DNA of 64,000 nucleotides from JAOZPE01 sp964601275. Lineage in GTDB: Bacteria; Krumholzibacteriota; Krumholzibacteriia; JAJRXK01. Of the stretch, positions 42,178-51,291 are shown piece after piece. The stretch is taken from contig CAZRMV010000008.1 of NCBI GenBank assembly GCA_964601275.1, forward strand, positions 62,001-126,000, written 5' to 3'. Below the pieces are notes generated by a model. The model worked only from the letters and a program-made list of their open reading frames with translations, had not been told where the DNA came from and did not search any database. Position numbers and translations under genes: made by a program. The first letter of the stretch is position 1, and every line of letters begins with the position of its first letter.

Positions 42178-42206
42178 AGGATAGTCCAGCGGGAAGGCCA
42201 CGGCAA
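42178..42206 (-). promoter_or_regulatory. Promoter and short leader of rpsA
   Basis: TTGCCG (42206-42201), 17 bp spacer, TATCCT (42183-42178). The leader of about 48 bases (to 42124) includes a small GCCCG/CGGGT hairpin and the AGGAGG ribosome-binding site. Confidence 0.55.
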
Positions 42207-42221
42207 GGCCGGCCTGGGGGG

Positions 42222-43574
42222 TCAGCGGCCCGGTGGATGGAGCAACTCGCTGCGTTCGGCCAGTTCCTCGATGCAGGCCAGCCAGAGGCGGCCGATCCGG
42301 CGGTGGAGCTCCTGCGGACTGAGGCGCTGCTCCAGGAGATCCTTCGCGTGCAGGCGCAGTGGAGGACCGATCCAGACCTCCAGCCGCTCCCGCCGCACCA
42401 GACAGCGGCGGAGGCGGTCGGTTCCCCGCACGAAGACGGGAACCATGGGCACCTCCGAACGCTGCAGGAGGATGCCCAGGCCCCGCTTGGCCGGTCCGGG
42501 CCGGCCGGCCGGCTTGCGGGTGCCCTCGGGAAAGAACATCAACGAGCCCCCGTTCCGCAGGGCTTCGATCGCCGCCTTCATCGCCGGTTCGTCCCACCGT
42601 CCCCTCCGGATGGGAATGGCCCGGAAATGCCGGATCAGCCTCCCGAAGATCCCCCGGAAGAGCTCGGCCTTGGCAAGGAAGTAGAGCTCTCGCCGGAAGG
42701 CCGATCCAGCCACCGGGGGGTCGAATTGCGAGATGTGATTGCTCGCGTAGAGGTAGTTCTGCGGTCCGAGCTGGTTCTCCACTCCGTAGACCTTCATGCC
42801 GAAGGGACGGAAGAACACCAGGCGAATGAGCCAGACCGCCAGCGCGTAGCTGCGCATGGTGAAGCGGGAGGCCGTTCGTTCCTCCTCGCTCAACTCGGGC
42901 GGGATCGCCGCGCGCGCCAGATTCGCGCAACGCTCGATCACCTCGTCGATTCCCAGGTGGGTGGTGTCGATCACGTGCGCGTCGGGCGAGATCAGCAGCG
43001 GACTGTGCTGGCGCTCACTGTCGAGACGGTCCCGGCGCTCGATCTCCCGGCACATCCGCTCGAGATCGGGTTCGTTCATCGGCTCGCCGAGCTGGAGCAA
43101 GCGTCGCCGTGCCCGCTCCTCGAGCTGGGCGTCCAGGTAGATCTTGCAGCGGGAGAGCGGCAGCACCACCGAGCCGATGTCGCGGCCCTCCAGCACCGCC
43201 CCGTTCCGCGAAGCCCGGCACATCCGCCGCTGCCGGGACACCATGGCGCGCCGTACGTCCTTGAGCGCGGACAGCCGGGAAACCTTCGCCGTCACTTCTT
43301 GGCTTCGGATCGCGTCGGAAATGTCCTCTCCGTCCAGGTGCAGCCGCCCCTCCCGGAACTCCAGTTCCAGCTCCAGGAGCCGCCGGGACAACAGCGGTGC
43401 GTCCTCGAGCGCGATGCCTTCGCGCAGGGCCAGCAGGGTCAGGGCCCGGTACATGGCCCCGGTGTCCACGTGGACCATGCCGAGGCGCTCGGCCAGACCG
43501 CGGGCCACCGTGCTCTTCCCCGAACCGGCGGGGCCGTCGATGGCGATCTGCAGCGGATCGAACGCGGGATCCAT
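42222..43574 (-). CDS. cmk: Bifunctional cytidylate kinase / 1-acylglycerol-3-phosphate acyltransferase fusion
   Basis: 450 residues, about twice a normal Cmk. Residues 1-225 are (d)CMP kinase: IAIDGPAGSGKSTVARGLAE, VDTGAMYRA, LEGRDIGSVVLP. Residues 240-450 are a PlsC domain: the NHISQFDP (HX4D) motif and FFPEGTRKPAG. No stop or frameshift lies between them and the linker is continuous. The first half phosphorylates CMP; the second would make phosphatidic acid from lysophosphatidic acid. The ATG shares its A with the aroA stop (TGATG). cmk, plsC and rpsA are often separate neighbours, so this looks like fusion of adjacent genes. Confidence 0.92.
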   Translation of the reverse strand: MDPAFDPLQIAIDGPAGSGKSTVARGLAERLGMVHVDTGAMYRALTLLALREGIALEDAPLLSRRLLELELEFREGRLHLDGEDISDAIRSQEVTAKVSRLSALKDVRRAMVSRQRRMCRASRNGAVLEGRDIGSVVLPLSRCKIYLDAQLEERARRRLLQLGEPMNEPDLERMCREIERRDRLDSERQHSPLLISPDAHVIDTTHLGIDEVIERCANLARAAIPPELSEEERTASRFTMRSYALAVWLIRLVFFRPFGMKVYGVENQLGPQNYLYASNHISQFDPPVAGSAFRRELYFLAKAELFRGIFGRLIRHFRAIPIRRGRWDEPAMKAAIEALRNGGSLMFFPEGTRKPAGRPGPAKRGLGILLQRSEVPMVPVFVRGTDRLRRCLVRRERLEVWIGPPLRLHAKDLLEQRLSPQELHRRIGRLWLACIEELAERSELLHPPGR

Positions 43575-44884
43575 CAGGCACCTTGCCCCAGCTTCTCGAG
43601 AATCTCGAAGAACCCCGGGAAACTCACCGCCACGTCCTCCTCCCCCTCCAACCCGATGCTTCCTCCGTGACGATGCAGGACCCCCACGGCCAACGCCGCG
43701 GCGGACATGACCATGCGATGGTCCTTGGCCGGCTCCAGGTGGCGCACGGGATGGGGCTTGCCCCCGTGGACCACCAGTTGGTCGCCGCTTCCCTCGGCCT
43801 CCACCCCGAAAGCATGGAGCAGCTCGACGACTGCGGCCACCCGGTCACTCTCCTTGACCCGCAGCTCCCGCACTCCGGCAAAGCGGCTGACTCCCGGGGC
43901 GAACGCGCAGAGCGCGGCCAGCGCGGGGATCTCATCGATCAAGCCGGGGATCTCCCCTTCCTCGACCGTCACCGGACGAAGGGTCGAAGGAGCCGAGATC
44001 ATCACGTCGCCGCGGTCCTCTCCCGCGCTGGTGCGGCGGCCTCCCCGATCGACCTGCACTCCCATCCGCTCCAGGATGGCGAGAAAGGACGACCGGGTGG
44101 GATTCAGCGACATGTTGCGCAGTTCGATCCGGCTTCCGGGAACGCTGCACGCCGCGGCGGCGAGGAGCGCACCGGCCGAGGGATCGCCTGGAACCTCGAC
44201 GTCGACGCACCGAAGCGGCGCCTCCCCCTTCCACCGCACCCAGCCCGGCCCATGTTCCACCGCTCCTCCCATCGCCTCCAGCATCCGCTCGGTGTGATCG
44301 CGGCTGGGGTAGGGTTCGGTCACCTCGACCGCGACCCCGGCCGCGGCGGCGGCGAGCAGGAGACAGCTCTTCACCTGGGCCGACGCGATCTCCAGTTCAA
44401 AGCGCCTTCCTTCGAGTCTTCCGCCGGTGACGATCAACGGAGGCGTGGCCCCGCTGCTGGGACCATCGATCCCCGCTCCCATCTCCCGCAGGGGCGCGGC
44501 GATGCGGAGCATGGGACGCCCAAGGAGGCTGGCGTCGCCGACCAGGGTGGTGGTGAAGGGTTGGGCGGCCAACAGTCCGGCGAGCAAGCGCAGGGTGGTC
44601 CCCGAATTTCCGCAATCGAGCGCATCGGTGGCCGGGCGCAGGCGACCTTTCCGCCCTCGCACGCGGTAGCTCCCGTCCTCCAGCTCCACGATCGACACCC
44701 CCACCGCCTTCAGCACCCTCCGGGTCGAGGCGAGGTCGAGTCCGGGATTGGCGCCCCCTACCGCGGCCTCCCCTTCTCCCAGAACGTTGAGCAGGAAGGC
44801 CCGATGACTGATCGATTTGTCCCCCGGCAGGTCCACCGAACCCCGCAGGGGACCTCCGGTCGGGTGGAGGATTCTCTCGCTCAG
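43574..44884 (-). CDS. aroA: 3-phosphoshikimate 1-carboxyvinyltransferase (EPSP synthase), probable CTG start
   Basis: 436 residues. Joins phosphoenolpyruvate to shikimate-3-phosphate. Motifs: LPGDKSISHRAFLLNVL, LDCGNSGTTLRLLAGLL, DASLLGRPM, and VKESDRVAAV. No ATG, GTG or TTG lies near the expected N-terminus. CTG at 44884 overlaps the hisC stop (CTGA), stands 7 bases after GGAGG, and gives the normal length (MSERILHPTGGPLRG...). It is the best start candidate. The order hisC-aroA-cmk-rpsA is a common one. Confidence 0.93.
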   Translation of the reverse strand: MSERILHPTGGPLRGSVDLPGDKSISHRAFLLNVLGEGEAAVGGANPGLDLASTRRVLKAVGVSIVELEDGSYRVRGRKGRLRPATDALDCGNSGTTLRLLAGLLAAQPFTTTLVGDASLLGRPMLRIAAPLREMGAGIDGPSSGATPPLIVTGGRLEGRRFELEIASAQVKSCLLLAAAAAGVAVEVTEPYPSRDHTERMLEAMGGAVEHGPGWVRWKGEAPLRCVDVEVPGDPSAGALLAAAACSVPGSRIELRNMSLNPTRSSFLAILERMGVQVDRGGRRTSAGEDRGDVMISAPSTLRPVTVEEGEIPGLIDEIPALAALCAFAPGVSRFAGVRELRVKESDRVAAVVELLHAFGVEAEGSGDQLVVHGGKPHPVRHLEPAKDHRMVMSAAALAVGVLHRHGGSIGLEGEEDVAVSFPGFFEILEKLGQGA

Positions 44885-45999
44885 GACCGGTCCTCCCCTC
44901 GGATCACCCGGGCGAGCGCGGCCAGGAAATACTCGTTCTCCTCGTCGGTACCGGTATTCACCCGGAAGCTGCGCTCGGGCATCCCGAATTGTCCCATGGG
45001 CCGCACGATCACTCCCTGTCGCAACAACCGGTCGAAGAACTCGGGGATCTCCTCCTTGACCATGGCCAGGTAGAAGTTGGTCTGCGACGGCAGGACCTCC
45101 ACTCCCAGTTCCTCCATTCCCCTTCCCAGGCGTTCCATGCGCCGGCGATTCTGTTCTCTCCGCTCGGCCACCCGTTCCCGCGCACGGATGGAAGCGGCCG
45201 CGGCCGCCTGGGCGAGACGGTTCACATTGAAGGGTTGCCGCACCCGGTTCAAGAGCCCCACGATCTCCTCGCTGCCCAGGAGGTAGCCCACCCGCAATCC
45301 GGCCAGGGAGTAGCCTTTGGAGAACGAGCGTACGCTCACGAGGTTCGGATGGAGGTCCCGCAGGGAAAACCAATCGGCATAGTCCTCTGCGGTGACGAAC
45401 TCCACGTACGGCTCATCCAGTGCCACCACCACGTCGTCGGGAACCGCCTCGAGGAACTCGGCCACCTGGGCCTGGGTGACGTAGCTGCCGGTGGGATTGT
45501 TGGGATTGCAGATGAAGATCAGCCGGGTCTTCCCGGTGACCGCGGCGGCCATGGACGGCAGATCGTGCACCCAGTGTTCGTCCAATGGAACCGCCTTGCC
45601 CACCTTGTAGTGGGTCTGACAGACGAGGCTGTAGATCGGAAAACTCGGGGTCGCGAAGATCACCTCGTCGCCGGGCTCGGCCAGCAGGTGGACGAGCAGT
45701 TCCAGGATCTCGTTGTTCCCGTTCCCGAAGAAGACCTCGCGGGTGGAAAGGCCGTAGACCTCGGCCACGGCTTCGCCGAGCTCGAAGCACCGGGGGTCGG
45801 GATAGCGGTTCAGTCGGGAGAGTTCCCGTTCGATGGCCTCGAGGGCCTCGGGAAACGGGCCGTCCGGGTACTCGTTGCTCGCCAGTTTCACCACGCGGGG
45901 AATGCCCAGCTCGCGCCGGGCGTCCTCGATGGGTTTTCCCGCCTGGTACGGCGTCAGTTCCCGCACCTCGGGACGCACATGCCGGGAAACGGTTTCCAT
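44881..45999 (-). CDS. hisC: Histidinol-phosphate aminotransferase
   Basis: 372 residues. PLP-dependent class I/II aminotransferase: VKLASNEYPDGP at the N-terminus, FGNGNNEILELL, FICNPNNPTGSYV, ALDEPYVEF, and the PLP-lysine in RSFSKGYSLAGLRVGY. Because it sits beside aroA rather than his genes, it may act on aromatic keto acids as well as imidazole-acetol phosphate; sequence cannot decide. GAGGTGG precedes the ATG at 45999. Confidence 0.92.
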   Translation of the reverse strand: METVSRHVRPEVRELTPYQAGKPIEDARRELGIPRVVKLASNEYPDGPFPEALEAIERELSRLNRYPDPRCFELGEAVAEVYGLSTREVFFGNGNNEILELLVHLLAEPGDEVIFATPSFPIYSLVCQTHYKVGKAVPLDEHWVHDLPSMAAAVTGKTRLIFICNPNNPTGSYVTQAQVAEFLEAVPDDVVVALDEPYVEFVTAEDYADWFSLRDLHPNLVSVRSFSKGYSLAGLRVGYLLGSEEIVGLLNRVRQPFNVNRLAQAAAAASIRARERVAERREQNRRRMERLGRGMEELGVEVLPSQTNFYLAMVKEEIPEFFDRLLRQGVIVRPMGQFGMPERSFRVNTGTDEENEYFLAALARVIRGEDRS

Positions 46000-46030
46000 G
46001 GACCACCTCGGGGGATGGGTGTGTGCGCCC

Positions 46031-46059
46031 AAGCTAGACCTCCCCTGTGTCCGGGTCAA
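46031..46059 (-). promoter_or_regulatory. Promoter of hisC-aroA-cmk/plsC
   Basis: TTGACC (46059-46054), 17 bp spacer, TAGCTT (46036-46031). The -35 box contains the TGA stop of rluB. Confidence 0.68.
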
Positions 46060-46796
46060 TCGACGTCGACTCCGGCCGCCGCGCGCAGCCTTGCGATCTC
46101 CGGCGCGCTCAGCGCCCGCAGCTCTCCCCGGGCCAGGCTTCCCAGTTCGATCCCGCCGAATGCGGTCCGGTGCAGCTCGAGCACCCGTACTCCGAGGGCT
46201 TCCATCATCCGGCGGATCTGGCGCTTTCTTCCCTCCCGCAGCTCGATGCGATACCGCGGGGCCGGCGGTCCCTCCAGGGGGTCGATCCGGGCGGGAGCGC
46301 ACGGCCTTCCATCGAGGGTGATCCCACCCTCCGCGAAGCTCTCGAGTTCCTCGGGACCGAGGGACCGATCCACGGTCACCAGGTAGCGTTTCCAGACCGG
46401 CCGACCCGGATGCAACAGGGCATTCGCAAGGTCCCCGTCATCGCTGAGCAGCAGGAGTCCGGAGGAATCGCGATCGAGCCGGCCGACGTGGAACAGCCGG
46501 CCCCGAAGGAGATCGGGGGGCAGGACATCGGCGAGGCAAGGAGCGTCCCCCTGGCGCCGGAAGGAGGAGATGACGCCACGGGGCTTGTGCAGGAGGAACA
46601 CCCGTCCACCGGGCCGCGCCCGCACCTCCACCCCATCCACCTCCACCCGGTCGGAGACGGGGTCGACCCGGGTGGAGAGATCGCGGACGATGCTACCGTT
46701 GAGAGAGACGCGCCCGTCGCGGATCAACCGCTCCACTGCCCGGCGGGATCCCAGACCCGCTTCGGAGAGAAACCGGTTGATCCGCCGCGGATCCAT
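46056..46796 (-). CDS. rluB: Pseudouridine synthase of the RluB/RsuA family
   Basis: 246 residues. An N-terminal S4 RNA-binding domain (INRFLSEAGLGSRRAVERLI) and a catalytic domain with the Asp-containing loop GRLDRDSSGLLLLSDDG, plus EGRKRQIRRMMEALG. It would modify 23S rRNA near U2605 if a true RluB. It sits 9 bases after scpB, the usual scpA-scpB-rluB order, which favours RluB over RsuA. Confidence 0.92.
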   Translation of the reverse strand: MDPRRINRFLSEAGLGSRRAVERLIRDGRVSLNGSIVRDLSTRVDPVSDRVEVDGVEVRARPGGRVFLLHKPRGVISSFRRQGDAPCLADVLPPDLLRGRLFHVGRLDRDSSGLLLLSDDGDLANALLHPGRPVWKRYLVTVDRSLGPEELESFAEGGITLDGRPCAPARIDPLEGPPAPRYRIELREGRKRQIRRMMEALGVRVLELHRTAFGGIELGSLARGELRALSAPEIARLRAAAGVDVD

Positions 46797-46805
46797 CGCA
46801 CCGCC

Positions 46806-47465
46806 TCAGGTCTCGGTTCCGGCGGCCTTCTCCGCGGCGGCTCCCGGCTCTTCCTCGGCTTCGGTTTCGGGAGGATGCACCACCGCCTCCAATTCCTCGT
46901 CGCTCACATCCTCGCCCATCTGCGCCGCGAGTTGCTTGATCTCCTCGCGTTGGGCGAGCAGATCCTCCAGTTCGCTCAGGCGCGGCAATTCCTTCAGGCT
47001 CCGCAGACCCAGGTAGTCGAGGAAGGCCCGGGTGGTGCCGTACAGGAGCGGGCTCCCCAGACCTTCGGCGCGCCCGACGATCTCCACCAGTTCGCGTTCC
47101 ATGAGCGTGCCCAGGACCCCGGACACCTGGACGCCGCGGATCTCCTCGATCTCCAGGCGGGTCACCGGCTGCTTGTAGGCGATGATCGAAAGAACCTCGA
47201 GCGCGGCCTTGGACAGCCGCAGCTTGCGGCGGCCCCGGTAGAGCTTCTTCACCACCGGGGCGAACTCGGGCCGGGTCGCGATGCTGTATCCCCCCCCGAA
47301 CTCCACGATGGTGAAGGCGTGTTCGTCCCGGTCGTACTCGGCCTTCAGTTCCTCCACCGCCGCCTGGATCGCCTTCCTCTCGACCCCCGGGAAGAAGCCC
47401 GCGAGACGGGCCAGGCTGAGCGGCTGGTCGGTGGCGAAGAGCAGAGCTTCCAGATTCCGTCTCAT
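46806..47465 (-). CDS. scpB: Segregation and condensation protein B
   Basis: 219 residues. Two winged-helix domains (NLEALLFATDQPLSLARLAG and ALEVLSIIAYKQPVTRLEIEEIRGV) then an acidic tail. ScpB dimers join ScpA and SMC in bacterial condensin. The ATG overlaps the scpA stop (ATGA). Confidence 0.96.
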   Translation of the reverse strand: MRRNLEALLFATDQPLSLARLAGFFPGVERKAIQAAVEELKAEYDRDEHAFTIVEFGGGYSIATRPEFAPVVKKLYRGRRKLRLSKAALEVLSIIAYKQPVTRLEIEEIRGVQVSGVLGTLMERELVEIVGRAEGLGSPLLYGTTRAFLDYLGLRSLKELPRLSELEDLLAQREEIKQLAAQMGEDVSDEELEAVVHPPETEAEEEPGAAAEKAAGTET

Positions 47466-48340
47466 GCGGTCTCTTCCTTCCAGTACAGCCAGATCTCTCC
47501 ATAGTTCTCGACTTGCCGTGCGCTCAGGACGCCGCTCTTCATCAGTTCCAGCATGGCCACGAAGGTGACCACCACCTCCATCTTCGATCTGGACCCGCTG
47601 AAGAGTTCGACGAAGGGAACGCTTTTCTTCTCGCGCAGGACGGCTTGGATGATCTCGATCTTCTCCTCGACGGTGAAGACCTCCTGGTACACCCGATGGA
47701 CGACTTCCTCTTTGAGGTTGTCGAGGATCTCCTTCACCGAACTCAACAGGTCCATGAGCGAGAGCGACAGCTCGGGAGGCTCTTCGGGAATCTGATCGCG
47801 GAAGGGATACTCCAGCGGCCGCCGGAAGTACTGCCGGCGCTCCTCCTCCGCCTTGGCCAGCGAGGCCGCCGCTTCCTTGTACTTCTTGTATTCCAGGAGA
47901 CGGCGCACCAGCTCGTCGCGCGGATCCTCGCCCTCTTCATCTTCCTCGGCGCGCTGCAACGGCAGCAGCAGGCGCGCCTTGATCCGCATCAGGGTCGAGG
48001 CCATCACCAGGAACTCCCCGGCCTTTTCCAGGTCCAGGAGGTCGAGGTCTTCGATGAAGGAGAGGTAGTGCTCGGTGATATGCGCGATCGGGATGTCGTA
48101 GATGTCGATCTCGTCGCGCTGGATGAGGAACAACAGGAGATCCAGCGGACCTTCGAAGCTGTCCAGGCGAACGGTGTACCCCGACCGATCCACATCCCCG
48201 GAAGGAGGCTCCGGCGAAGCGCCGGGCCCCGTGGGAGCCCCGGCGGAAAGCTCGGGATTCGGGTCGGTCCCCGGCGCCGGGGCCTGCATCGGCGGCGCCT
48301 TGGACACCGAGCCGGGTTCACCCGGAAGGGGCAGGATCAT
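47462..48340 (-). CDS. scpA: Segregation and condensation protein A (kleisin)
   Basis: 292 residues. A Pro-rich N-terminal extension of about 50 residues precedes the conserved start VRLDSFEGPLDLLLFLIQRDEIDIYDIPI. The middle is acidic, and the C-terminal winged helix is VTFVAMLELMKSGVLSARQ. ScpA bridges SMC heads. GGGAG lies 8 bases before the ATG; an ATG 17 codons later is possible. Expressed from its own promoter at 48428-48457. Confidence 0.95.
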   Translation of the reverse strand: MILPLPGEPGSVSKAPPMQAPAPGTDPNPELSAGAPTGPGASPEPPSGDVDRSGYTVRLDSFEGPLDLLLFLIQRDEIDIYDIPIAHITEHYLSFIEDLDLLDLEKAGEFLVMASTLMRIKARLLLPLQRAEEDEEGEDPRDELVRRLLEYKKYKEAAASLAKAEEERRQYFRRPLEYPFRDQIPEEPPELSLSLMDLLSSVKEILDNLKEEVVHRVYQEVFTVEEKIEIIQAVLREKKSVPFVELFSGSRSKMEVVVTFVAMLELMKSGVLSARQVENYGEIWLYWKEETA

Positions 48341-48427
48341 GGTGACGACTCCCGAGAGGAGGTCCGGTGGGGCAAGAGCTTGCGGACCCGGAAGGGTCCG
48401 GCGGCGGTCGTTCGTGGGGGCGCGGGC

Positions 48428-48457
48428 AAGCTAGCAGAGCGCCGCCGCCGCCGTCAA
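48428..48457 (-). promoter_or_regulatory. Promoter of scpA-scpB-rluB
   Basis: TTGACG (48457-48452), 18 bp spacer, TAGCTT (48433-48428) with TGC before the -10. The -35 box contains the TGA stop of xerD. Confidence 0.6.
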
Positions 48458-49410
48458 GGCCGCCGCGGGCCGATTCTGTGGGCCCGCGGGTGGTGCAGCA
48501 GGTGCTGCTCGCGCAGGTAGTCGCGGTGCAGGTGGGTGTAGACCTGGGTGGTCCGGATGTCCGCATGGCCCAACAATTCCTGGACCGCCCGCAGGTCGGC
48601 TCCGCCCATCAGCAGGTGCGTGGCGAAGGAGTGCCGCAGGACGTGGGGGGTCACCCGGTCGGAAAGGCCAGCCGCCGCCGCGTGTTTCTTCAGGATCTTC
48701 CACAAGCCCACCCGGCTGAGCGCTCCGCCTCGCGCGTTCAGGAAGATCCGGTCGCTGAGTCGGCCTCGGGGCCAGCTCGCCCGGGCGCCCTGGAGATAGC
48801 GCTCGAGGGCCCACTGCGCGGGCTCGCCCATTGGCACGATCCGATCCTTGTCTCCCTTCCCCCGCACCCTCACCCGCGACTGTCGCAGATCGACACGGTC
48901 CCGGGTGAGTCCGCACAGTTCGCTGGCCCGCAGTCCACAACCGTAGAGCAGTTCGAGCATCGCCGCGTCCCGTACCCCCAGCGGGGTCGACAGGTCGGGA
49001 ACCGACAGCAGCCGCTCCACCTCCTCCACGCTCAAGCCATGCGGCAGGTTCCGCGGAAGCCGGGGTCCGGGCAGGTCGTCGGTGGGATCGTGGGGACAGA
49101 ACCCGGCCTCGCAGCAATGCCGGTGGAAACCGCGCAGGCTCGAAAGCAGCCGGGCGCGGCTGCGCGCTCCCAGCCCCTCCCCTTCCCGACGGGTCAGGAA
49201 TTCCAGGAGGTGCGAACGACGCACCTCCGCCGGGCGCCGCACGCCCCTGTCGCCTAGGTAGGAGAGGTAGTCCCGCAGGTCCCGTCCATAGCCCTCGAGG
49301 GTGTGGGGGGAGACTCCCCGTTCCACGTCCAGACCCAGCAGGAAGGAATCGACGGCGCGGAGCAGTTCCTCTCCTTTCGCGGGGCCGAAGTGCTCACCCG
49401 AACGAGTCAT
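48454..49410 (-). CDS. xerD: Tyrosine recombinase XerD
   Basis: 318 residues. N-terminal SAM-like DNA-binding domain (LLGLDVERGVSPHTLEGYGRD), then the catalytic residues: Arg in YGCGLRASELCGL, Lys in RGKGDKDRIVP, HXXR in TPHVLRHSFATHL, His in LLGHADIRTT, and the nucleophile Tyr in TQVYTHLH. With XerC it would resolve chromosome dimers at the dif site found at 9161-9188. XerD rather than XerC is assigned because the other Xer gene sits in the xerC-hslVU context. The ATG overlaps the uvrC stop. Confidence 0.9.
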   Translation of the reverse strand: MTRSGEHFGPAKGEELLRAVDSFLLGLDVERGVSPHTLEGYGRDLRDYLSYLGDRGVRRPAEVRRSHLLEFLTRREGEGLGARSRARLLSSLRGFHRHCCEAGFCPHDPTDDLPGPRLPRNLPHGLSVEEVERLLSVPDLSTPLGVRDAAMLELLYGCGLRASELCGLTRDRVDLRQSRVRVRGKGDKDRIVPMGEPAQWALERYLQGARASWPRGRLSDRIFLNARGGALSRVGLWKILKKHAAAAGLSDRVTPHVLRHSFATHLLMGGADLRAVQELLGHADIRTTQVYTHLHRDYLREQHLLHHPRAHRIGPRRP

Positions 49411-51248
49411 CGGCTTTTCCGCCGGGCGAAGAACTCCAGGATGCGCTGCGCATCGGTGGGACCGATGCCTCGTGTCTCCACCAGCTCCTCGGCCGAAGCC
49501 CGGGCCACCGCTTCGGCCGAACCGAAGCGCAGGAGCAGCGCGCGCTTCTTCGCGGCGCCGATCCCGGGGATCTCGTCCAGGACGCTTCGTTTCATCTCGC
49601 GTCCCCGCAGGCGCCGATGGTAGCCCACCGCAAAACGATGGGCTTCGTCCCTCACCCTCTGCAGCAGTTTCAATCCCGGAGAGCTGCGGGGCAGTCGAAG
49701 CGGTTTGCTGCGGCCCGGGCGATGGATCTCCTCCTCGCGTTTGGCCAACCCGACCACCGCGGTCTCCACGAAGCCGTAACGCTCGAGGGTCTTCACCGCG
49801 ACCGAGAGCTGCCCGGCTCCGCCGTCGACCACCACCAAGTCGGCGGGAAGACGATCTTCGTCCCGCAGGCGGCTGTAGTACCGCTCGAGCACCTCCTGCA
49901 TCATCGCGAAGTCGTCGATGCCTTCGGCCTGCCGGATCCGGAAGCGGCGGTAGCGCGACTTGAGCGGCTCGCCGCCCTGGAAGTAGACCAGCGAACCGAC
50001 CCGGTGCGCTCCCTGGATGTGGCTCATGTCGAAGCATTCGATGCTGTGTGGAGCCACCGCCAGGCCCAGCCGCTCCTTCAGATCGAGAACCGCCGGATCG
50101 TCCTCCTTCTGCGATCGCAGGCGCCGGCCCGCCTTCGATTGTAGTTCCTTCAGCTTCCAGCGGGCGTTGGTCCGCGCCATCTCGACCAGGCGCTTGCCCG
50201 CCCCGCGATGGGCCACCCGGATGCGAACCCGCCGGCCGGAGCGCTCCTGCAGGACGCTCTCCCATTGGTCGGCCTGGGGAAGTTCCCTCATGAGGAGGAT
50301 CTCGCGGCCCGGCCGCTTCTCGCGCGAGAGGATCTCGCTGACGAATCGCCGGTGGAACTCGTCGAGCTCCACCGACCACGCCGCGGTGAAGACATAGTTC
50401 TCCGTATGCAGCAGCTTGCCGTCCCGGATGCGCAGGACCACCCCGCAGGCGGTGCGACCCTCCCGCTCCATTCCGTAGACATCGACATCCCGTCCCGGCG
50501 CCAACACCACTTCCTGGCGGGCGACCACCGTCTGCACCGCCTCGAGTTGATCCCGCACCTTCGCCGCCGCCTCGAAGCGCAAGGCCTTGCTGTGCTCCTC
50601 CATCCTCTTCTTCAGGGTGGAGACGAGAGCGGTGCTCCGACCGCACAGGAAGAGTCGCAGTTGATCCACCAGCTTCCCGTACTCTTCCTCATCGATCCAC
50701 CCTACGCACGGAGCGTCGCAGCGCTCGATGTAGTAGTCGAGACAGGGACGGGCCAGCGTTTCTCCCGGCAGATCGAGGGCGCAGGTGCGCACCCGGAAGA
50801 TCTGGGTGATGGTCTTCAGGCTGCGACGCATCGATCCCGCGTCGGTGTAGGGCCCGTAGTACTCGTCCCCATCGGTCGCCGGGCGCCGCACCACGGTGAG
50901 GCGGGGATACGGTTCACTGACGCTCAGCTTCAACCAGGGATAGCGCTTGTCATCCTTGAGACGGATGTTGTACCGGGGCTTGTATTCCTTGATGAACTGG
51001 TCCTCGAGCAGCAGGGCTTCCCGCTCGGTCGCGGTCACCACCACATCGAAGTCGGCGATGCGGCGGGCGAGCTGGCGGGTCTTCGGGTCGAGCGAATCCT
51101 CCGGCGCGAAATACGAGCGCAGGCGGTCCCGCAGGCGGGAGGCCTTGCCCACGTAGATCACCTTGCCCGACGCGTCCTTCATGAGGTAGACGCCCGGGGC
51201 CTGGGGAGACCTCATGAGCTTGGTCCGCAGGGGGTGGTTCGCGTCCAT
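49407..51248 (-). CDS. uvrC: Excinuclease ABC subunit C
   Basis: 613 residues. GIY-YIG nuclease (GVYLMKDASGKVIYVGKASRLRDRL) makes the 3' incision. The Cys-containing region RPCLDYYIERCDAPCVGWI, a UVR domain (LKKRMEEHSKALRFEAAAKVRDQL), the RNase H-like nuclease (FDMSHIQGAHRVGSLVYF, VVDGGAGQLSVA) and tandem HhH (LDEIPGIGAAKKRALLLRFG) follow in order. The ATG at 51248 gives the usual N-terminus. It is divergent from rpsT; no clear promoter for it is seen. Confidence 0.96.
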   Translation of the reverse strand: MDANHPLRTKLMRSPQAPGVYLMKDASGKVIYVGKASRLRDRLRSYFAPEDSLDPKTRQLARRIADFDVVVTATEREALLLEDQFIKEYKPRYNIRLKDDKRYPWLKLSVSEPYPRLTVVRRPATDGDEYYGPYTDAGSMRRSLKTITQIFRVRTCALDLPGETLARPCLDYYIERCDAPCVGWIDEEEYGKLVDQLRLFLCGRSTALVSTLKKRMEEHSKALRFEAAAKVRDQLEAVQTVVARQEVVLAPGRDVDVYGMEREGRTACGVVLRIRDGKLLHTENYVFTAAWSVELDEFHRRFVSEILSREKRPGREILLMRELPQADQWESVLQERSGRRVRIRVAHRGAGKRLVEMARTNARWKLKELQSKAGRRLRSQKEDDPAVLDLKERLGLAVAPHSIECFDMSHIQGAHRVGSLVYFQGGEPLKSRYRRFRIRQAEGIDDFAMMQEVLERYYSRLRDEDRLPADLVVVDGGAGQLSVAVKTLERYGFVETAVVGLAKREEEIHRPGRSKPLRLPRSSPGLKLLQRVRDEAHRFAVGYHRRLRGREMKRSVLDEIPGIGAAKKRALLLRFGSAEAVARASAEELVETRGIGPTDAQRILEFFARRKSR

Positions 51249-51291
51249 GGCGGAAGTCGAGGTGGAAGGGCCCTCGGCCGGGGGCGGTGGC

